DNA from: Fidelibacterota bacterium
Lineage (GTDB): Bacteria; Fidelibacterota; UBA2242; JAFGTP01
Direction of reading: 5' to 3'
DNA length: 5,728 nt
NCBI GenBank assembly: GCA_021735285.1
Contig: JAIPHI010000170.1
Coordinates: 1 to 5,728 of the forward strand
Position numbers and translations under genes: made by a program. Under the pieces are notes generated by a model that was given only the letters and a program-made list of their open reading frames with translations, had not been told where the DNA came from and did no database searches. How positions within the stretch are numbered: the stretch's first letter is position 1; every line of letters begins with the position of its first letter. Positions 1 through 5,728 of this stretch are shown in pieces.

Positions 1-723
1 CATCGATTTCATATATGGACCTGTACCAAAGAAATAGAATCTGTCTGCCATGTATAAAATTAAGCCAGAAACTGATAATATAATTATTTTGGGATTAAGA
101 AATTTACGCAAAGCAGATTTAGGGATAATGGTAAACTCAGTTTCTTCTTTCACATCCGACGGAACAATTATTAATCCAAAAATACCAGCAATAATAGATG
201 CAGCGGCAGAGATAATTAGAGCATCCCCCAATCTACTACTTAATGTGCCGGCATGGAGGACGCGTATCCACCCCCAGCCCACAAAAAGCGCAGCACCTAT
301 CCAGCCTATAGTGCCTAAAACCCGATACCTTCCGTACTCTTTTTCTCCACTTTGAATATGATGAAATATGATTGCATTGGAAAGCGGAATAGTGGGCCCA
401 ATAAACATCATGTAAACTAAATATATCACTAAGAATAAGGGATATGAATCAACTCTCGCAAGGCTGAGGATTAATATCGCGCCTACAAAATGACAGATAG
501 CAAATAATTTTTCTGATGAGACCAGCCTATCTGCTATCACCGAACCTAAAAAGGGGGCAGTTATAGTAGAAACAGCAGCCATAGCCATTACTGCTCCAAT
601 TTGTTCACCACTGAATCCTAGATATTTCGCTAAATACAGACTTAAGATGGGCAGTACTGAGCCTCTGGCAAAATATTCAAAAAATACTAGTATGAATAAT
701 TTATTTTTTTCTCTATTAATCAA
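1..723 (-). CDS. Nucleoside:H+ symporter-family MFS permease, N-terminal part (cut by window edge)
   Basis: Minus-strand reading frame of 241 codons, open to the window edge; the family is usually about 400 residues, so the C-terminal part is outside. It is an inner-membrane permease, by family a proton-coupled importer of nucleosides or related small molecules. Seen: TM1 at about 9-31 (FFEYFARGSVLPILSLYL), TM2 about 40-63 ending in the loop GSVIADRL, TM3 about 73-90 (AICHFVGAILIL, close to the same stretch of E. coli NupG), TM4 about 94-120, the hallmark YGRYRVLGTIGWI at 130-142 entering TM5, TM6 about 168-187, then the central loop and the start of TM7. No ATG precedes TM1 in this frame after an upstream stop. 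The TTG at 723-721 is the best start; the first internal ATG (residue 46) would remove TM1. No clear Shine-Dalgarno sequence is seen. The substrate cannot be read from sequence; a sugar or amino-sugar importer is possible. Confidence 0.8.
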   Translation of the reverse strand, partial: MINREKNKLFILVFFEYFARGSVLPILSLYLAKYLGFSGEQIGAVMAMAAVSTITAPFLGSVIADRLVSSEKLFAICHFVGAILILSLARVDSYPLFLVIYLVYMMFIGPTIPLSNAIIFHHIQSGEKEYGRYRVLGTIGWIGAALFVGWGWIRVLHAGTLSSRLGDALIISAAASIIAGIFGLIIVPSDVKEETEFTIIPKSALRKFLNPKIIILSVSGLILYMADRFYFFGTGPYMKSM

Positions 724-1016
724 ATTTAAGTTATGAACTATATATCTTTATGATATCACTAATTTCTGAATTTTCTCAAGTTACTTATAAAAATGTAATA
801 GTAACTTACTAATTTCAAGTTAATTTAAAATTTTTTTGATTTATTCATTCAAAATACAAAATGCACTAAACCACGGCAAGCCTTGAGGGATTCTATGATA
901 AAGTTATTTGGTCAAATAAAATTTACACCAATCTCTATGAGCGCTTTGTTAATAAAATTTGGAAATAAATAAAAATCAGATTCTACTACTTCTCAAATCC
1001 AGGATTAAGTATTCAA
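724..1016. other. AT-rich intergenic region between the operon and the downstream permease gene
   Basis: This 293-bp gap lies between the stop of the AmpG-like permease and the start of the nucleoside-symporter-like gene. Apart from the inverted repeat at 778-807, it holds two copies of AATAAAATTT (915-924 and 951-960), a seven-T run near 831-837, and a plus-strand 32-codon stop-free stretch at 870-965 without a start codon. No strong terminator hairpin follows the operon. The best candidate is a weak 5-bp stem, read on the minus strand as GATTT...GAATC and followed by T-rich sequence, around 970-1000. I see no RNA gene. Confidence 0.5.
778..807. promoter_or_regulatory. Inverted repeat AAGTTACT-N14-AGTAACTT, possible operator
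   Basis: Perfect 8-bp inverted repeat: AAGTTACT at 778-785 and AGTAACTT at 800-807, with arm centres 22 bp apart, about two helical turns. It lies 55-85 bp upstream of the proposed start of the minus-strand permease gene, where a promoter or operator would sit. The core AAGTTA recurs nearby at 728-733 and 816-821. There is no T-run directly beyond either arm, so it is not a good intrinsic terminator. The DNA is very AT-rich, so chance is a real alternative. Confidence 0.25.
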
Positions 1017-2870
1017 CTATTCTTCTTTTAGTCCAAATTCCGGATCAATCTTTTTGATAATCATAGGTAGAATTGCAAAAATCGGGATAATGCATATCAT
1101 TACCCAGATGAAGAAATGCTTATAACCAATCAATTCTTGTAGCCATCCTGTCCACATTCCTGGGATCATCATACCCAGCGCCATAAAAGCTGTAGTTAAG
1201 GCAAAATGAGCTGTTTTATACTCACCTTCAGCTATATAGATTTGAGTTAACATATAGGCAGCAAATCCAAAACCGTAACCAAATTGCTCGAGCCCTACGC
1301 AGAAATTTATAGTTAGAAAACTATCAGGTTGCAGATAAGCCATATAAATATAAACAGCATTAGGAATATTAATAGCCAATGTCATCCACAATAGCAATTT
1401 TCTCAGGCCAAACTTACTAGCCAAGAAACCACCAATTAAACCGCCTAATGTCAGCATAATTATACCAACTGTTCCGTAGGCTATCCCCACTTCACTGGCT
1501 GTTAAGGCCAATCCACCGGCTTCCTGGGCATCCAGAAGAAAGGGCTGAGCCAGCTTCACAAGTTGTGATTCCGATAATCTAAAAAGCAATAAAAAGGCTA
1601 CAAATAGGCCAATATTATCTTTTTTGAAAAATGTTTTAAAAGTATCAATAAACTCAGCTATAAAGTTAGCGTTTTTTTCCTTATTACGAGATTGGTCTGA
1701 ACGAGGATAAGGTAGAATAAATCGATGGTAGAGACACAATAGTAAGAATAATATTCCCATGAAAATAAATACTACCGACCATGCTAATTCTGTATTACCA
1801 GCCCGACTTATAAAAACTGCCTTAGTCTTTTTATTTAAATTGGGATGCAATTGAATCACAGCAATTGCAGGCTGATTCCAATTATCCTGGTTAAATTTAA
1901 AATGTTCACCATGCACAAGAGAGATGCTTTGATTGCCTTTCTCCCGACCAAAATTTACACCTATATTCCTTTTTTTCGGCGGTTTTGATAGGTGCAAATA
2001 TACAAATCCAATATTACCAGCAGCTGCTCTTTTTTCCAGATGTTCACCAAAAGTATTCTTTATAAATAGTTCAAATTTATCTAAACCGGCTTGCTTCTTA
2101 GGATTTTCAGAATTATTCTTTTTTTTCTTAATTTTTTCAATATGACCATTCTTGATATTTATTTGTCTGGCTTTCGTAATCATAGAATCGATATATGCTG
2201 GTTTAGCTTTCTGAGTAGAAATATAGATTGTATCAGGTACTGAAATAATTCTCAGATCGCCATTCTGAACTTTGATATTATGGCGAGCATTAATTTTGAT
2301 TTTTTGTTCTATTTGCTGCTCAGGATTGGAGATAACAGGAATATCCTGAGAAGGCAATCCTGTATTGGTTTCAATCAATCCTACTAAAATCAGTAAAAGT
2401 CCCTGCCCGGTCATCATTGCAAAACGATAAAAAGTACTGCGTATTCCCACAAAAAAGGACTGCTTTTTCTCTGTCAAGCCCAGCATATAAAATCCATCAG
2501 CAGCTATATCATGGGTGGCAGATGAAAAAGCCATAAACCAAAAAATGATAATTGTAACTGTAAAAAATATCGATAGATTTAGGCTAAATGCTATTAAGAA
2601 GAACAGTATCCCAATCAGAAATTGAGCGAAAACAATCCAATTCCTCTTACGGGATATCACTTCAACTACCGGACTCCAGAGAGGCTTTACAACCCAGGGT
2701 AGATAAAGCAGGCTGGTCCAAAAGGCAAACTTAGCATTGCTGACACCCAGCATCTTATACATTGCTACCGATGCCATCATTACTATAATGTAAGGTATGC
2801 CCTCAGCATAGTATAAAGAAGGCACCCATAACCATCCCGAGCGTTTACTTTTGTCATTTTCGTGACTCAT
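1017..2870 (-). CDS. AmpG-like MFS permease with large periplasmic insertion
   Basis: 617 residues. It is an inner-membrane permease resembling the AmpG/PAT group of MFS transporters found in Bacteroidota-type genomes, which in AmpG itself imports anhydro-muropeptides. Seen: N-terminal WVPSLYYAEGIPY (15-27, TM1), LLYLPWVVKPLWSP (54-67, TM2), the hallmark MAFSSATHDIAADGFYMLGL (113-132), RSTFYRFAMMTGQG (144-157, TM5), TM6 at about 362-381, TM7-TM12 at about 420-604, and the C-terminal FFIWV...KKIDPEFG signature. Between TM5 and TM6 lies an insertion of about 190 mostly hydrophilic, Lys-rich residues (168-361). By MFS topology it faces the periplasm, and its last 70 residues look beta-rich (SISLVHG, then FNQDNWNQP). 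The start is supported by AAGGA five bases upstream. The gene is last in the operon, 8 bp after the SpoIID gene. Muropeptide or amino-sugar import is inferred from family and neighbours; the substrate is unproven. Confidence 0.85.
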   Translation of the reverse strand: MSHENDKSKRSGWLWVPSLYYAEGIPYIIVMMASVAMYKMLGVSNAKFAFWTSLLYLPWVVKPLWSPVVEVISRKRNWIVFAQFLIGILFFLIAFSLNLSIFFTVTIIIFWFMAFSSATHDIAADGFYMLGLTEKKQSFFVGIRSTFYRFAMMTGQGLLLILVGLIETNTGLPSQDIPVISNPEQQIEQKIKINARHNIKVQNGDLRIISVPDTIYISTQKAKPAYIDSMITKARQINIKNGHIEKIKKKKNNSENPKKQAGLDKFELFIKNTFGEHLEKRAAAGNIGFVYLHLSKPPKKRNIGVNFGREKGNQSISLVHGEHFKFNQDNWNQPAIAVIQLHPNLNKKTKAVFISRAGNTELAWSVVFIFMGILFLLLCLYHRFILPYPRSDQSRNKEKNANFIAEFIDTFKTFFKKDNIGLFVAFLLLFRLSESQLVKLAQPFLLDAQEAGGLALTASEVGIAYGTVGIIMLTLGGLIGGFLASKFGLRKLLLWMTLAINIPNAVYIYMAYLQPDSFLTINFCVGLEQFGYGFGFAAYMLTQIYIAEGEYKTAHFALTTAFMALGMMIPGMWTGWLQELIGYKHFFIWVMICIIPIFAILPMIIKKIDPEFGLKEE

Positions 2871-2875
2871 ATAAA

Positions 2876-2880
2876 TCCTT
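2876..2880 (-). promoter_or_regulatory. Shine-Dalgarno AAGGA of the AmpG-like permease
   Basis: Read on the minus strand, TAAGGATTTAT precedes the ATG at 2870-2868, giving AAGGA with a 5-base spacer. Its first two bases fall in the TAA stop codon of the upstream SpoIID gene (2881-2879), which points to translational coupling of the two genes. Confidence 0.65.
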
Positions 2881-4222
2881 AATAGATCTTGATTAATTTA
2901 GCACCTGGATAGTAGTGACTTAGAATATCCTCCGTCGAATAATCATGCAAAGCCATTCCCAAAGCACCAATCTGGCAATAACCTACTCCATGTCCCCAAC
3001 CAGCTCCTTTTAGGGTAAAACCTGTTGGAGGAATACTACCACTATCCGGCTCGACAATAAAGGCCGAACTGTAGAGAAAAGATTCGTGAAAACATTCTCG
3101 AATTCTATATTGATCTTCTATTAGCTTTGCCTGCCTCTGCCCATTTTTTAAATACTCAATTCTAAGTTTAATAAGCCTTCCTGAATAGCCCCTCTTCACT
3201 GGTTTAATGGCAATTATTTTTTCAGCTTTCAATGCACACTTCTTATTCAAAAGTGCAGTTAATTCTTCCTGAGTGTAATGAAATTCCCAGCGAAAATAAC
3301 GACCTGCTTTATCGATACTTCCCAAATATTGTATCAATTCTTCTTCAGGAATATAATGAGGGCTACAAAATGTTTCCGGCTCCGAGGTAATCCATCCATT
3401 TACCTTATTTTCTGTATTAAGAGGTAAATTGGAATTATTAAAATCCGCTGGAGCATCAGGTATCGGTTTTAAATATGGTTTTGATGCTCCATTCCACACA
3501 TTATTAAAAGATTCCAGAACTCCGCCACAACTTTTAGAATAGCGAGTATCACAGATGCTATTCTCATATATTAAAACCTGACCAAATGTATTGCGTGCTC
3601 CCTGAGTAGATTGCTGGCTCAAATTATTAGTGCCTTGATAACGCTGGCAACAGTCATCATTACAAACATCCATGCCTAAATGCCTATGTTTCTGCTCTAC
3701 ATTGGCCAGGATCCATGAACGGGCAATAATTGTTTGACTTTCCAGCAAAGCATCCGGACAGGTGATTCCCATTTCAGAAGTTGCTACACACATCAAATAC
3801 TCTTCTAATGGTAATTCATTAATTAATATAATGTTGTTAATGTGAGGTATGATTTCAATGCTACCGGTAAGATTCACATCTATATTTTTTTTCCAGTGAA
3901 AAGAACGTCCGGAGACTACATTTTTTACTTTTACCCCAGCCTTCTTTTTCATTTTGTAATCATCTGAGACAGGTACTATTTTAAATCCAGTAGACTTTAT
4001 TAAACTAGAATTTTCTCGGTCTAAAAAACATTGTTCATTGTCGATCCGAAAATTTAACAACTTCCCTTTTTTTAATTTTCTTAATTTACTATTTGTATCA
4101 ACTAACAGATAATCCTGATCAGCCGGTAGTTCAATAGAGATATTTACTCGTTCATCTTCGGGTAATATTATACCTACCCTAATATTTGGTTCAATTTCTG
4201 GAATTTCCCCTGGCTCTAGCAT
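2879..4222 (-). CDS. SpoIID/LytB-domain protein without signal peptide (putative lytic transglycosylase)
   Basis: 447 residues from the ATG at 4222-4220. SpoIID-family enzymes cleave peptidoglycan glycan strands stripped of peptides; LytB relatives enhance amidases. Residues about 1-110 are a beta-rich N-terminal extension beginning MLEPGEIPEIEPNIRVGI. The SpoIID core follows: VATSEMG with the expected catalytic Glu at 150, IIARSW (165-170), a His-Cys-Cys pattern (H181, C187, C192, in CNDDCCQRY) matching the family's metal-binding loop, TRYSKSCGG (226-234) and the closing GWGHGVGYCQIGA (408-420). The start is set by AGAGGA five bases upstream and overlaps the kinase gene by 32 bp. An earlier in-frame ATG at 4369 would add a hydrophobic stretch, but that DNA encodes the conserved kinase end, so I reject it. 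Without the extension there is no signal peptide. The 12 cysteines also suit the cytoplasm. Domain assignment is firm; activity and site of action are inferred. Confidence 0.85.
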   Translation of the reverse strand: MLEPGEIPEIEPNIRVGIILPEDERVNISIELPADQDYLLVDTNSKLRKLKKGKLLNFRIDNEQCFLDRENSSLIKSTGFKIVPVSDDYKMKKKAGVKVKNVVSGRSFHWKKNIDVNLTGSIEIIPHINNIILINELPLEEYLMCVATSEMGITCPDALLESQTIIARSWILANVEQKHRHLGMDVCNDDCCQRYQGTNNLSQQSTQGARNTFGQVLIYENSICDTRYSKSCGGVLESFNNVWNGASKPYLKPIPDAPADFNNSNLPLNTENKVNGWITSEPETFCSPHYIPEEELIQYLGSIDKAGRYFRWEFHYTQEELTALLNKKCALKAEKIIAIKPVKRGYSGRLIKLRIEYLKNGQRQAKLIEDQYRIRECFHESFLYSSAFIVEPDSGSIPPTGFTLKGAGWGHGVGYCQIGALGMALHDYSTEDILSHYYPGAKLIKIY

Positions 4223-5435
4223 CTTTTTCCTCTGGTTTTGTTTCAGATTTATGATTAAAATAAGCATCAATACCGGCACCAAGAGCCGGGGCTTCTCTAA
4301 GTTCTGAATTTTCAATAATGTCTTTATGAAATTCACCATTAGGGCAATAATGTGATTTTGCAGTTTCATCCAGGCAGGAGGATGTATTAATCAGGATTGA
4401 CAACTTTTTAAGAAAAGGTTCCCAGAGAATATTTTCATCCTCAGCTCTTTTAAAAACTTCTCCCAATCTCTGACCTATAATAATGGAATCAAGGAGCGTT
4501 CCTTTGTAAGGATGATCACTTCTAGGTTTAATTCTATTGGATGAAACAAAAGAAAAGCAATCCTGCCACCCACTATACAAAGTTGAAATACGCTCATATA
4601 CCAACCTAGCAAGATTTTTTGTTAGAATATCAAAAGTTTTAATAGCTGCCTTATCATTTGCGCAGGCTTTCTTCCAAATTTGAATCGGATATATCTTTTG
4701 TCTATTTAATTCCCCTAATTTTCGTCCTGTATTTTCTGCATAAATTTCCTGAATACCCTGAGCTGAAGCATACCTCTGCTGGGAGAATCCTCGTTCATTT
4801 TTCAATTCCCAGGTTTTCACAAACCAATCCTTAATATCATCAAGGTTTATTAATTCACCCTCCAATTTAAGGGCATCCGCCGTACCTGTCCCCCCGCCTA
4901 GATAGTAGGAATTTTTTACATTCGCAAACTTACCATTTTTGGCGAATTCTTCACCTAATCCGCAATAATATGCATCACTACCGAGTTTTGCTATAGGTTG
5001 AATAAGTTCAATACCAGCCGCTTCTAATCTTCTTTCCAGTTCATCACAATAATTTACAATCCTAGGACCATTTGCCATGACAGCAATACCCCGTTGGTCT
5101 TCAGTTTTTAAGCCTGGCATACCTTCACCGATTAAGACTTGATTAATACCACTTTGTTGTACAATATCTTTTATAATTTCAAATGTCGCCTGGATAAAAG
5201 CCTGAGCTTGTTTTCTTTCTGAATCAGAAATCTGAATCTTGCCATTTTCCAGCTCAGCAAGCTGCTTCTCCAGATTAATTGGTCTAAAATCATTAATATA
5301 ATTATCCTGATCTGCATACTCTGCAACTGAATTATACCGCTCAAGAGTAAATTTATTCTCAGATACATTTATAGACCAGCCATTGACTTTAGTAGCTCCT
5401 CCATCTATTCCAATTAAAAGATATCTTTTATGCAT
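4191..5435 (-). CDS. ROK/BadF-type actin-fold sugar kinase (probable amino-sugar kinase)
   Basis: 414 residues, cytoplasmic. The protein has the actin/hexokinase ATPase fold, whose members phosphorylate sugars such as GlcNAc, MurNAc or glucose. Seen: phosphate-1 loop GIDGGATK (9-16); GEGMPGL (103-109) followed by MANGPRI (120-126), equivalent to the ROK PG...N-P region; GSDAYYCGLGE (152-162), where D154 is the likely catalytic base; phosphate-2 loop GGGTGTAD (180-187); and a C-terminal APALGAGIDAY (382-392) matching the closing glycine-rich adenosine segment. The ROK cysteine-rich zinc motif is not seen, so it sits between ROK and BadF/BadG groups. The last 20 or so residues (EKDARARGNSRN) are a polar tail encoded where the SpoIID ribosome site and start codon overlap. 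The gene is first in the operon, with a weak AAGAAG seven bases before the ATG. Kinase fold is confident; amino-sugar specificity is inferred from the permease and SpoIID neighbours. Confidence 0.82.
   Translation of the reverse strand: MHKRYLLIGIDGGATKVNGWSINVSENKFTLERYNSVAEYADQDNYINDFRPINLEKQLAELENGKIQISDSERKQAQAFIQATFEIIKDIVQQSGINQVLIGEGMPGLKTEDQRGIAVMANGPRIVNYCDELERRLEAAGIELIQPIAKLGSDAYYCGLGEEFAKNGKFANVKNSYYLGGGTGTADALKLEGELINLDDIKDWFVKTWELKNERGFSQQRYASAQGIQEIYAENTGRKLGELNRQKIYPIQIWKKACANDKAAIKTFDILTKNLARLVYERISTLYSGWQDCFSFVSSNRIKPRSDHPYKGTLLDSIIIGQRLGEVFKRAEDENILWEPFLKKLSILINTSSCLDETAKSHYCPNGEFHKDIIENSELREAPALGAGIDAYFNHKSETKPEEKDARARGNSRN
4228..4233 (-). promoter_or_regulatory. Shine-Dalgarno AGAGGA that sets the SpoIID start
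   Basis: On the minus strand AGAGGAAAAAG directly precedes the ATG at 4222-4220, a near-ideal ribosome binding site with a 5-base spacer, lying inside the kinase coding sequence. It decides the SpoIID start in favour of this ATG over the upstream in-frame ATG at 4369, and implies translational coupling to the kinase. Confidence 0.7.
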
Positions 5436-5442
5436 TATTTAT

Positions 5443-5463
5443 CTTCTTATTTTTTTGATTTTA
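5443..5463 (-). promoter_or_regulatory. Possible -10 box and weak ribosome site of the operon
   Basis: Read on the minus strand, TAAAAT at 5463-5458 matches five of six bases of the -10 consensus. AAGAAG at 5448-5443 lies seven bases before the kinase ATG as a weak ribosome site. No good -35 hexamer is found at normal spacing (CCAGAA is there). The sequence is AT-rich, so the -10 match could be chance. Confidence 0.25.
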
Positions 5464-5472
5464 AAACTTTTT

Positions 5473-5485
5473 CAGAACGGTTCTG
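5473..5485. promoter_or_regulatory. 13-bp palindrome CAGAAC-G-GTTCTG, candidate operator
   Basis: A perfect inverted repeat with 6-bp arms around one central base, 38-50 bp upstream of the kinase ATG, where the -35 region of the operon promoter would sit. It is one of the few GC-containing islands in an AT-rich leader. Neither side is followed by a T-run and the one-base centre cannot form a normal hairpin loop, so a dimeric repressor or activator site is more likely than a terminator. No regulator gene is in the window. Confidence 0.35.
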
Positions 5486-5486
5486 G

Positions 5487-5728
5487 CTTCATCATTCATT
5501 ATTTGATATTCATCATTCATCTTTTCTTTGAATTCCGAATGTCGAATCCCGATTAACGATTTTAGATTTTTTCTCATTTATAATTCATAATTCTGTATTC
5601 ATAATTCGTTATTCTTAATTCATCTTTTCTTTGAATTTCGAATGTCGAACATCGACTAACAATTTTAGATTTTTTCTCATTTATAATTCATAATTCTCTA
5701 TTCATCATTCGATATTCTTAATTCACCT
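5487..5728. repeat. Tandem 103-bp repeat made of 7-bp GAATNNN and ATTCNNN steps
   Basis: Two full units, 5518-5620 and 5621-5723, align without gaps and differ at 9 of 103 positions (about 91% identity). A third starts at 5724 and leaves the window. A partial earlier copy covers 5487-5517. Each unit has a plus-strand run of GAATNNN-like heptads (GAATTCC, GAATGTC, GAATCCC, then decayed GATTAAC; from 5530), a T-rich centre (GATTTTTTCTCATTT), and a run of six ATTCNNN heptads (5583-5624; second unit 5686-5727). The two halves are in inverted orientation because GAAT and ATTC are complementary. There are no unique spacers, so it is not CRISPR, and no convincing coding potential. Confidence 0.85.

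Noticed and set aside
50..355. Plus-strand open frame of 101 codons
   Set aside because: It lies antisense to the well-supported minus-strand permease, has no ribosome site and matches no family I know.
721..728. TAAATTTG matching the Bacteroidota -7 promoter motif TAnnTTTG
   Set aside because: There is no -33 TTTG at the right distance, and transcription from here would start after the only start codon that keeps TM1.
778..837. Intrinsic terminator
   Set aside because: The 8-bp stem has a 14-base loop and the nearest T-run is more than 20 bases beyond the stem, on the strand opposite to the genes.
1933..2145. Plus-strand open frame of 70 codons
   Set aside because: It is antisense to the insertion of the AmpG-like permease; its phenylalanine-rich tail is the complement of the poly-Lys stretch.
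4223..4369. N-terminal extension of SpoIID with an apparent signal anchor
   Set aside because: The DNA encodes the conserved end of the kinase in another frame, and a strong ribosome site marks the later ATG.
5171..5368. Minus-strand open frame of 65 codons
   Set aside because: It is an out-of-frame shadow inside the kinase gene; the kinase frame there is continuous with clear family motifs.
5487..5728. CRISPR array
   Set aside because: The whole 103-bp unit is conserved between copies; there are no unique spacers and no cas genes.

Overview
The window is AT-rich bacterial DNA with every convincing gene on the minus strand. Three genes form a tight operon, read from high to low coordinates: an actin-fold sugar kinase (4191-5435), a SpoIID/LytB-family protein (2879-4222) and an AmpG-like major facilitator superfamily (MFS) permease (1017-2870). 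A separate, window-truncated nucleoside:H+ symporter-family permease (1-723) follows after a 293-bp gap. No rRNA, tRNA, CRISPR array or insertion sequence is visible.

Organism: the AmpG-like permease and the leaderless SpoIID protein look most like forms I know from Bacteroidota and their relatives. However, two genes have clear Shine-Dalgarno sequences (AGAGGA and AAGGA), which typical Bacteroidota usually lack. An uncultured member of the Fibrobacterota-Chlorobiota-Bacteroidota group, for example Cloacimonadota, fits. This is an inference from style, not a phylogenetic result.

Layout: 1-723 is the N-terminal 241 codons of a permease, probably with a TTG start. 724-1016 is an AT-rich gap with an inverted repeat near the permease start. 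1017-5435 is the operon: the kinase and SpoIID genes overlap by 32 bp, and SpoIID and the permease are 8 bp apart. 5436-5486 is the operon leader, with a 13-bp palindrome. 5487-5728 is a tandem repeat of 103-bp units, each built from 7-bp steps (GAATNNN, then ATTCNNN), which runs off the window.

Working together: the operon reads as a cell-wall-sugar scavenging or recycling module. The permease would import muropeptides or amino-sugar oligomers, the SpoIID-like protein would bind or cleave glycan, and the kinase would phosphorylate the released amino sugar. Two points deserve attention. The SpoIID protein appears to have no signal peptide and carries 12 cysteines, so it is probably cytoplasmic. 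The permease carries an insertion of about 190 residues between TM5 and TM6, predicted to be periplasmic, that ends in an Ig/Calx-beta-like segment.
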